NCBI GenBank assembly: GCA_018060635.1 | Contig: JAGOVR010000031.1 | Coordinates: 1 to 13,849, forward strand | Direction: 5' to 3' | Origin: Bacteriovoracaceae bacterium | Lineage (GTDB): Bacteria; Bdellovibrionota; Bacteriovoracia; Bacteriovoracales; Bacteriovoracaceae | Length of the DNA stretch: 13,849 bases | In this document: one piece after another, positions 6,844 to 13,094 of the stretch | How the letters are laid out: each line of letters opens with the position of its first letter | How positions within the stretch are numbered: the first letter of the stretch is position 1 | Program-made: the position numbers and the translations under genes | Notes under the pieces: generated by a model | Told to the model about the DNA's origin: nothing | The model's input: the letters and a program-made list of their open reading frames with translations, nothing else | Databases searched by the model: none

Positions 6844-8428
6844 AAATAGATCTCAGATGGTGTTCTTGTAAGGGTCGTACAATTTTTGTTTCAAGCAGAG
6901 AAGAAAAATCAAAAAAAGTAATAAGCTCTGTTAAATAGGGTAGTGAATAATCACTGCTTTCTACTTGTAAATGAGTATCTAAAAACTGGGTCCATAGGAG
7001 AGAAAAATTATTTTGTGAGTCTTCTTTAGAGTTAATAGAGTTAAGAAAGTTAAGAAAATCCTGAATAATTTTAGGAAAAGGTAGAGGACTTAAAATAGCA
7101 GGAAGGCTACGCAAAACAATCATATGAGGATTTAAGCGATCAAATTCTAATCCTAATGGCATAAAGTTTTTAAAAAAGGCATCGACTCTATTTGAGATAT
7201 AAAAAGGTTCACTGACCATGAGAGGGTTAGCTAGATGCTCCTTACCCACAAAATGATTAAGAAGATGTAAGCGGACTATTTGTTTTAAGTCAAAAAGATA
7301 AAAATGCTGATCTTTTTGTAAAAGAATCATTCCATGTGGAAAAGAGGTCAGGGATGTGGAGGCGGTGATTTTTTCTTTTACTACAGGATTTTTAAAAGGG
7401 TTAGCTTCTTTTGAAGGAGAAAGAGGTTTTGGAAGTAGGGAAGCTATTTTATTTTCTTGGAGGGCATGAGAGATAAGGGAGAGAAGCAGGGGCATTTGAT
7501 AAAATTTAACCGTTGTTTTGGCGGGATGAACATTAATATCCATATGGTGAGCAGGGAGTTCAATAAAGAGTAAAGAGAGAAAAGAGATCTCATGAGAGAG
7601 ATGGTGCTGAATCAAGTGATGAATTTGTTTATCTATAATAGGCCTTCCATTAACAAAAATGAAAGAGTCTTTAGGAGAGCCTTGGGTGTAAAATCCGTAG
7701 ATATTGTAATCTTCATGTTTTTTCTGAAACGTTTTAATTTCATTATTTTTTTTCCTGCAAAAAAGAGTTTGCAGTCTTTTCATTATCTCATTTTCTTTTT
7801 GTTCATTTTGCTCTTTAACACAACCTGTAAATTCTTGTCGTTCTTCCTCTTCAAAGCAGAAAGAAAAACTTACATCTGGCCTTGAAAGAATAAAACTATG
7901 TAAAACTTTTAATAAGGCGTTACGTTCTGCTATTTTCGATTTTATAAATTTAAGGCGCACAGGGGTATTATGAAAAATTTCTCCCACAAACAGAGTTGTT
8001 CCTGTGGATATTTTTTTTTCTGCAATATGTAATTCTTTTTTTCCTTCTTTTAGAACGAGCTTTCCTCCGTCAGCATTTACTGTTTTGGAGAGGCATATAA
8101 TATTAGAAACACTGGCAATACTGGATAGGGCTTCGCCTCTGAAACCGAAGGAGGAAAGTTTATACAGATCTTCAAATTCTTTTATTTTAGAGGTAGCGTG
8201 CCGAGCAAATGCCAGTGGCATTTGCTCAAAAGAAATCCCTTTTCCATCATCACGCACACTGATGTAATCCAGATGATTGGCCGCAATTTCTATATGAATC
8301 GACTGGGCCTTTGCATCTAAGGCATTTTCTATAAGCTCTTTTAAAAGATTGGCAGGTCTTTCCACCACTTCACCGGCCTTTATTTGGTCGATAACGTGTT
8401 CACTTAGGACTGTGATAGATTGGTTCAT
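6830..8428 (-). CDS. mutL: DNA mismatch repair protein MutL
   Basis: A 532-aa dimeric GHKL ATPase that links MutS recognition of a mismatch to strand excision. The ATPase half is intact: catalytic Glu31 and Asn35 in KELIENALDA, DDGKGI (60-65), GFRGEAL (95-101), GTTLFVGEIFHNTPVR (143-158), FVNGR (258-262) and NVHPAK (299-304). A linker of about 330-360 precedes the dimerisation domain (LRSLPAIL at 439-446). That domain lacks the endonuclease signature DQHAxxExxxxE; the matching stretch reads FDLKQIVRLHLL (379-390). The late CPxGRP zinc motif also seems reduced to KIVRP (515-519). It therefore looks like a non-nucleolytic MutL, shorter than E. coli MutL (615 aa). The start overlaps the stop of the upstream cyclase as ATGA, and the end overlaps miaA. 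A 12-bp perfect inverted repeat lies within the gene. Confidence 0.94.
   Translation of the reverse strand: MNQSITVLSEHVIDQIKAGEVVERPANLLKELIENALDAKAQSIHIEIAANHLDYISVRDDGKGISFEQMPLAFARHATSKIKEFEDLYKLSSFGFRGEALSSIASVSNIICLSKTVNADGGKLVLKEGKKELHIAEKKISTGTTLFVGEIFHNTPVRLKFIKSKIAERNALLKVLHSFILSRPDVSFSFCFEEEERQEFTGCVKEQNEQKENEIMKRLQTLFCRKKNNEIKTFQKKHEDYNIYGFYTQGSPKDSFIFVNGRPIIDKQIHHLIQHHLSHEISFLSLLFIELPAHHMDINVHPAKTTVKFYQMPLLLSLISHALQENKIASLLPKPLSPSKEANPFKNPVVKEKITASTSLTSFPHGMILLQKDQHFYLFDLKQIVRLHLLNHFVGKEHLANPLMVSEPFYISNRVDAFFKNFMPLGLEFDRLNPHMIVLRSLPAILSPLPFPKIIQDFLNFLNSINSKEDSQNNFSLLWTQFLDTHLQVESSDYSLPYLTELITFFDFSSLLETKIVRPLQEHHLRSIYDSK
8203..8227. repeat. Perfect 12-bp inverted repeat inside mutL
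   Basis: GAGCAAATGCCA (8203-8214), one central base, then its exact reverse complement TGGCATTTGCTC (8216-8227). In the mutL mRNA it could fold into a tight hairpin over the codons for residues 68-75 (EQMPLAFA). No U-run follows on the coding strand, so it is not a standard intrinsic terminator. Confidence 0.8.
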
Positions 8429-9348
8429 GGATCTTTATAGAAAGTAACTTGGTTACGCCCATTATTTTTAGAGAGATAAACAGCTTGGTCAGCTCTTTTA
8501 AAGAGATCTGTCCCGTTATCCACTCCTTTGCGATAATCAGCAATACCTAAAGAGCAAGTTACTTTTAAGGTTTGGCCATCATAAATAAAGGGATGTTTTT
8601 CGACGATGTTACGTAATCTTTCTGCAATTTCAAAAGATTGTTTAAGATTAGTTTTGGGTAGAAGAATGACAAATTCTTCTCCTCCATAACGAGCAAAAAT
8701 ATCTGTTTCCCGCAAGCCACTGGAACGAATAAGGTTGGCTAGTTCTTTAAGAGCAAAATCGCCTGCATCGTGTCCATGGGTATCGTTTAAACTTTTAAAA
8801 TGATCTAAGTCTAAAAGGATGAGAGAAAGAGGAAGACCAGTTGCTTTACATTTTTTAACTTCTACTTCTAGAGCAGAATTGAAAAATGTTTTATTAAAAC
8901 ATTGAGTAAGTCCATCACTGTTAGCTTCGTGACGCAATCTTTCATAGGTGAGTCTTTCTGGATCTCCTGCTGGAATATATTTGAAAGCAAGGCTTCCAAT
9001 TTTTATAATATCAGATTTTTTTAAGAGAGTAGGCGATTCCAATTTTAAGTTATTAAGAAAAGTACCATTGCGTGATTCACAATCTTCTAGAATTGCCTGA
9101 TTATTTTGCATAGAAATTTTCATGTGCTTGCGAGAGATACCTTTAAATTCTAAGGTAATATTATTATCAGTTCCACGGCCTAAAGTCGTAATGCCAGCAG
9201 GCAAATCAAAAATAGTTCCATTGAGTTCTCCTCCCATCACTAAAAGACCTGCATTTTTATTACGGGCTTCTTTTTCTGAAGAAGTTAGAGCTCCTTCAAT
9301 ATCTTGAATAAGAATAGTGGAGTCTTCATTTTTATTTTGAGGAGTCAT
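8425..9348 (-). CDS. Diguanylate cyclase with N-terminal FHA domain (DgcB-like)
   Basis: A soluble 307-aa protein that should make cyclic di-GMP from two GTP. An N-terminal tail (1-33) holds Thr11 in EDSTILIQD. A FHA phosphothreonine-binding domain (about 34-125) shows LGRG with Arg58, ISRKH with Ser72 and His75, and RNGT with Asn94. A GGDEF domain (about 143-307) shows LLDLDHFKSLND, active-site GGEEF at 222-226 and inhibitory-site RETD at 213-216, exactly five residues upstream. It should thus be catalytically active and feedback inhibited. The layout matches Bdellovibrio DgcB, a cyclase needed for prey invasion whose FHA domain binds a phosphothreonine in its own tail; orthology is inferred, not proven. 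AAGGT lies about 10 nt before the start. The TGA stop overlaps the mutL ATG. Confidence 0.92.
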   Translation of the reverse strand: MTPQNKNEDSTILIQDIEGALTSSEKEARNKNAGLLVMGGELNGTIFDLPAGITTLGRGTDNNITLEFKGISRKHMKISMQNNQAILEDCESRNGTFLNNLKLESPTLLKKSDIIKIGSLAFKYIPAGDPERLTYERLRHEANSDGLTQCFNKTFFNSALEVEVKKCKATGLPLSLILLDLDHFKSLNDTHGHDAGDFALKELANLIRSSGLRETDIFARYGGEEFVILLPKTNLKQSFEIAERLRNIVEKHPFIYDGQTLKVTCSLGIADYRKGVDNGTDLFKRADQAVYLSKNNGRNQVTFYKDP

Positions 9349-9385
9349 AGCTTTTTTTACCTTGAGTCATTAGCATACTATATAC

Positions 9386-10645
9386 TTAACAAGAAAATAA
9401 ATATTTTTTCCCAATTTCAACACAAGGTTGGTCAAAAGGATCAATATCTAAATAATGTCCCATAAGAACAGTGAGGCATTCAAAAAATAAAATAAGTCCA
9501 CCAAGGCTACACTCATTCAAATGAGGGATAGAGATGACAATATAAGGTCTTTGACTTACGTCAAAGGAATGCAAAGTACTTGCGAGTTCTTTATTTAAGA
9601 GATTATGCAAGGATGTTTGACCTAACCAATCGGTACGGGGAGTTGAAAGAGTCATGTTCATAGGAAACTGATCTGGGCGTTTTTGGATTTCAATAAAAAG
9701 AGGAATTTTATCTTTTGGTCCACCTAAAAAAAGTTGAAGTTGTGAGTGTTGATAAGCAGAACCACAGGAAACTAAAGGGGTAAGTCCTGTAAAGACTATC
9801 TCTCCTTTTTTATTTTTTTCTTTCCCTAGGCTTTCCGCCCACAATTGTACAAACCAATCTCCAAAAGAACTAAGAAGAGAAGAATAAGGCACCAAAGCTG
9901 TTTGCTGGATATTTTCTTGTTTTTTTAAGAGAAAAAGAGTGGAGGCAAGGTAGTTTAAAGAATTTTCTTTTGGATTTTCCTCAAAAATAAGAGGTTTAAT
10001 TTTTTCACAACCTTCAAAAAGAGCTGGGACAGAAATTCCAGCAAATAAAGCAGGCAGAATTCCGACACTGGTAAGGATACTAAAGCGACCACCAATATTA
10101 GCAGGAAGACTTACCCTAGAGATGGCATATTTTTTTCCTAAAGACATGAGTTCATTTTGTTCATTATCGCTACAGAAGACAAAAAAGTTTTTCCACTGGG
10201 TTTGATCAAAACCATTTTGAGTTAAAAATTCAGTAAGAATCGAAAAAAGAGCAAGTGTTTCAACCGTATTCCCAGATTTAGAAACGATAAAAAAAAGAGT
10301 TTCGGAAAGGCAGATATTTTTTAAAATTTGGGCAACTAAGTCAGGATCAATATTGTCGAGAAAATGAAACTGTCTATTGTTTTTAGGTGGGAGTGCTTTG
10401 ATAAGCATCATGGCCCCAAGAATACTTCCTCCCATTCCTACTTGAACAAAACTTTTTTTAGATTGAAAGGAGTTAAAAATTTGTTCACACTCTCTTAAAT
10501 TTTGTTCCCACTGCAAGTTTTGAGTGAAGGAAAAAAAACCATAACGCTGATCATTTAGAGTTTCTTTGAATGCCGTAAATGTTTGAGTTACTTCAGGAGT
10601 AAAATCTTGAGTAGCGAGCTTGGGACTATATTTGATTTCAAACAT
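9386..10645 (-). CDS. pgi: Glucose-6-phosphate isomerase
   Basis: Interconverts glucose-6-phosphate and fructose-6-phosphate in the cytosol. The sugar-phosphate isomerase (SIS) fold motifs appear in order: GMGGSILGA (70-78), SKSGNTVET (122-130), GGRFSILTSVG (185-195), ESLGKE (271-276), AYQHSQLQ with His300, and the C-terminal signature FDQPCVEIGKK (404-414). At 419 aa it belongs to the short class (near Bacillus/Thermus length), not the 550-aa enterobacterial class. The C-terminal signature normally reads DQxGVExxK; here Cys408 replaces the Gly, while Asp405, Gln406, Glu410 and Lys413 are kept. It starts 10 bp after the upstream acyl-CoA dehydrogenase, whose stop region carries its AAGG ribosome binding site, and ends 37 bp before the cyclase. 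Activity is expected. Confidence 0.93.
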   Translation of the reverse strand: MFEIKYSPKLATQDFTPEVTQTFTAFKETLNDQRYGFFSFTQNLQWEQNLRECEQIFNSFQSKKSFVQVGMGGSILGAMMLIKALPPKNNRQFHFLDNIDPDLVAQILKNICLSETLFFIVSKSGNTVETLALFSILTEFLTQNGFDQTQWKNFFVFCSDNEQNELMSLGKKYAISRVSLPANIGGRFSILTSVGILPALFAGISVPALFEGCEKIKPLIFEENPKENSLNYLASTLFLLKKQENIQQTALVPYSSLLSSFGDWFVQLWAESLGKEKNKKGEIVFTGLTPLVSCGSAYQHSQLQLFLGGPKDKIPLFIEIQKRPDQFPMNMTLSTPRTDWLGQTSLHNLLNKELASTLHSFDVSQRPYIVISIPHLNECSLGGLILFFECLTVLMGHYLDIDPFDQPCVEIGKKYLFSC

Positions 10646-10655
10646 AGGAACCTTT

Positions 10656-11798
10656 TTAGGAAAGAGATATTTCTCGTAATTTACGAGCTATAATCAGTCG
10701 TTGAATTTGATTAGTTCCTTCAACAATTTGTAGTCCTTTAGCATCTCGCATATAGCGTTCTAGAGGATATTCAGCAGTGTAACCCACACCACCCAGCATT
10801 TGAACGGCATCGGTCGTCACTTTCATGGCCATATCGGTAGCTTTAAGTTTAGCTAAAGAAGAAAAGAGCGTAGCCTCAGATGATTTGTGCTCATTTATAA
10901 GTGACGCTTTGATTGTAAGGGCCCATGCTGATTCCAATTCGCAAGCCATATCCGCCGCCATAAATTGCAGACCTTGAAAATTAAAAATAGTTTGTCCAAA
11001 TTGTTCTCGTTGTAAGCAATATTTTAAAGCACTCTCTAAAGCTTGTCGTGCGAGGCCGCAAGCAATACTAGCGATAGCTACTCGCCCTTTGCTTAAAGCA
11101 GAAAGCGCAATGGCCATACCTTGACCTTCGCTACCTAAAAGATTTTCTTTAGGAATAAAGGCATTTTCAAAAATGAGTTCTCGAGTTGGAGATGATTTCC
11201 ATCCCATTTTTTTTTCTAATTTTCCATAAGAAAAACCAGCTGTTTCATCTCTGACTAGAAAAGCAGAAACGCCGAGATTTTGCCCTTCAATCGTTTGCGC
11301 CATGACAATATATGTTTTTGCAATTCCACCTGAAGTTGTAAAAAGCTTGTTTCCATTAAGAAGATAACCTTCTTTGGTTTTGGTAGCTGTAAGACGTAAA
11401 GCACTAGCATCAGAACCTGCTTGTGACTCTGTTAAAGAAAAGGCCCCAATTTCTTGACCTGTAGCAAGTGCAGGAAGATACTTTTTCTTTTGCGTTTCAT
11501 TTCCATAATGTAAAAGAATAAATTGCACCATAGATGAAACAGAAAGAGTCACAGCGTAAGAGACAGAATATTTAGCAACTTCTGCTAAAACTAGACTTAA
11601 ATCTTCTGAGGTAAGTCCCATACCAGAAAAAGTTTCAGGGGTGGTTATCCCCGCAAAGCCATTTTCTCCAAGGCACTGATAAACTTCAGAGCGAAAAAAG
11701 TTTTGAGCTTCATCTTGCTCAGTAAAAGGTTCAATATTTTTTTTACAAAGTCGTGTCAAGGCTTCTAAAAAATCTTTTTGCTGAGGAGTCATACTCAT
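10656..11798 (-). CDS. Acyl-CoA dehydrogenase (short-chain type)
   Basis: An FAD enzyme that introduces the alpha,beta double bond in an acyl-CoA and passes electrons to ETF. The 380 residues cover the whole family fold: SLTESQAGSD (121-130) and KLFTTSGG (151-158) around the flavin, QREQFGQTIFNFQ (263-275), and QMLGGVGYTAEYPLERYMRDAK (333-354) followed by IVEGTNQIQR. Glu360 sits at the catalytic base position of short- and medium-chain enzymes, whereas the isovaleryl-type position is taken by the KGR of LSKGRV (237-239). The chain specificity cannot be read by eye; butyryl-CoA or 2-methyl-branched substrates are both plausible. A second ATG two codons inside is possible, but GGGA lies better placed for the first. 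It starts 4 bp after the stop of the other dehydrogenase gene, whose 3' end holds its ribosome binding site. Confidence 0.9.
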   Translation of the reverse strand: MSMTPQQKDFLEALTRLCKKNIEPFTEQDEAQNFFRSEVYQCLGENGFAGITTPETFSGMGLTSEDLSLVLAEVAKYSVSYAVTLSVSSMVQFILLHYGNETQKKKYLPALATGQEIGAFSLTESQAGSDASALRLTATKTKEGYLLNGNKLFTTSGGIAKTYIVMAQTIEGQNLGVSAFLVRDETAGFSYGKLEKKMGWKSSPTRELIFENAFIPKENLLGSEGQGMAIALSALSKGRVAIASIACGLARQALESALKYCLQREQFGQTIFNFQGLQFMAADMACELESAWALTIKASLINEHKSSEATLFSSLAKLKATDMAMKVTTDAVQMLGGVGYTAEYPLERYMRDAKGLQIVEGTNQIQRLIIARKLREISLS

Positions 11799-11802
11799 AT
11801 AT

Positions 11803-12954
11803 TTAGTCTTTCCCTTGAAGATTTAAAATAGATTTAGCAATAATCATGACCATAATTTCATTAGTTCCAGCTCCAATTTCCATGAGTTTGGCATCTCGCA
11901 AGTATCTTTCCACTGGAAACTCACGACTATATCCATAACCTCCATGTATTTGGATAGCATCCAGAGCAATTTGGGTTGCTCTCCTAGGAATAGCTAGTTT
12001 TGCTTGTGCGGCTAAAACATTAGTTCCCATTCCTTTTTCATATTGTCTTGCAGAGCTGTAGAGGAAGTGTCGCATCATTTCAACTTCAGCACTCATGTCT
12101 GCTAACATTTTCTGAATCATTTGAAATTTTCCAATACTTTTTCCAAATTGAGTTCTTTCATTAGCGTATTTACACGAAGCTTCTAGACAAGCTTGGGCGA
12201 TTCCTAAAGAAATACCTGTGATGGTAATTCTTTCTAAATCCAAGTTTTGCATCATCTGATAAGTAGCACCATTTTTTTCTCCAATGAGATTTTTTTTAGG
12301 GACATCTACTTTATCAAAAATAAGCTCGCCCGTTGGAGAGCCACGCATTCCCATTTTGGAAATTTTTTTACCACGAGAAAAGCCAGAAGTTTTGTCATCT
12401 GTTTCGACGATAAAGCTACTAATATCTTTGCGCCCTTCTGAAGTGCGTGCATATAAAAAAGAAACATGAGACAAAGGTCCATTGGTAATCCACATTTTTG
12501 TTCCGCTAATTTCATACGCATTTTCTTTTTCTAAAGCTTTGGTTTGCATTCCTAAAGCATCAGAGCCAAATTCTGGTTCACTCATGGCCATACAGCCTAT
12601 CCATTCACCACTTATAAGTTTAGGCAGGTATTTTTGTTTTTGTTCGGCATTAGCCCATTTGGAAATATTATTAACACAGAGAATGCTATGTGCTAGATAG
12701 CTTAATGTTGTAGAGGCGCAGGCTTTACCCAGCTCTTCCATGACTAAAGTGGCGGCTACAGCTCCGAGTCCAGAACCACCATATTCAGGATCAGCGGTGA
12801 TACCTAAAAGGCCTAATGATCCTAGTTTTTTAAAAGCAGAGAGATTAAAACTTTCTGCGTTATCGTGTTGTTCAGCGAAGGGCCCCAGTTCTTTTTGAGC
12901 AAAATCACGACTGACACTACGTAATTCATTTTCTTCTGAAGTAAAAAACCACAT
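11803..12954 (-). CDS. Isovaleryl-CoA dehydrogenase-like acyl-CoA dehydrogenase
   Basis: Probably oxidises isovaleryl-CoA to 3-methylcrotonyl-CoA in leucine breakdown. The 383-aa protein has MAMSEPEFGSDALGMQ (122-137), MWITNGP (154-160), ERTQFGKSIGKFQ (266-278) and IHGGYGYSREFPVERYLRDAK (336-356). Two features point to the isovaleryl type: Glu241 in LDLER, where human isovaleryl-CoA dehydrogenase keeps its catalytic base, and EIGAGTNE (359-366), where Ala362 takes the place of the glutamate used by short-chain enzymes. It could be called liuA, but none of the other leucine-pathway genes (methylcrotonyl-CoA carboxylase, enoyl hydratase) is in the window. It is the first gene of the minus-strand run, with AAGG 9 nt before the ATG. 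Confidence 0.88.
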   Translation of the reverse strand: MWFFTSEENELRSVSRDFAQKELGPFAEQHDNAESFNLSAFKKLGSLGLLGITADPEYGGSGLGAVAATLVMEELGKACASTTLSYLAHSILCVNNISKWANAEQKQKYLPKLISGEWIGCMAMSEPEFGSDALGMQTKALEKENAYEISGTKMWITNGPLSHVSFLYARTSEGRKDISSFIVETDDKTSGFSRGKKISKMGMRGSPTGELIFDKVDVPKKNLIGEKNGATYQMMQNLDLERITITGISLGIAQACLEASCKYANERTQFGKSIGKFQMIQKMLADMSAEVEMMRHFLYSSARQYEKGMGTNVLAAQAKLAIPRRATQIALDAIQIHGGYGYSREFPVERYLRDAKLMEIGAGTNEIMVMIIAKSILNLQGKD

Positions 12955-12989
12955 GATAGGATACCTTAAAAATTTTTAATAAGTAGTCT

Positions 12990-13019
12990 CATATAACAGA
13001 AAAAGAAGCTCGTAGGCAA
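12990..13019 (-). promoter_or_regulatory. Candidate housekeeping promoter of the eight-gene minus-strand unit
   Basis: On the minus strand, TTGCCT (13014-13019) is followed after 17-18 bases by TTATATG (12990-12996), a modest match to sigma-70 boxes. It sits 36 bp before the first gene, in the only intergenic space of the run longer than 40 bp. Tentative. Confidence 0.35.
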
Positions 13020-13029
13020 GTTTAAGACC

Positions 13030-13058
13030 TTAAAAAAACTAGAAAAAGGTGTTACATT
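13030..13058 (+). promoter_or_regulatory. Candidate housekeeping promoter of the divergent right-edge gene
   Basis: TTAAAA (13030-13035), 17 bases, TACATT (13053-13058): four of six consensus matches in each box. A ribosome binding site GAAGGA (13081-13086) follows 8 nt before ATG 13095. The divergent intergenic region 12955-13094 holds nothing else recognisable. Tentative. Confidence 0.35.
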
Positions 13059-13094
13059 GGGTAGGTTTGCTCTTTAAAAAGAAGGATAGATGTG

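Noticed and set aside
7592..8267. Plus-strand open frames opposite mutL
   Set aside because: Phe/Leu-rich translations typical of the antisense of a Lys/Glu-rich gene; no ribosome binding site or family.
12247..12700. Several overlapping open frames, both strands, within the isovaleryl-type dehydrogenase
   Set aside because: All fall inside a well-supported gene and lack motifs; shadows.
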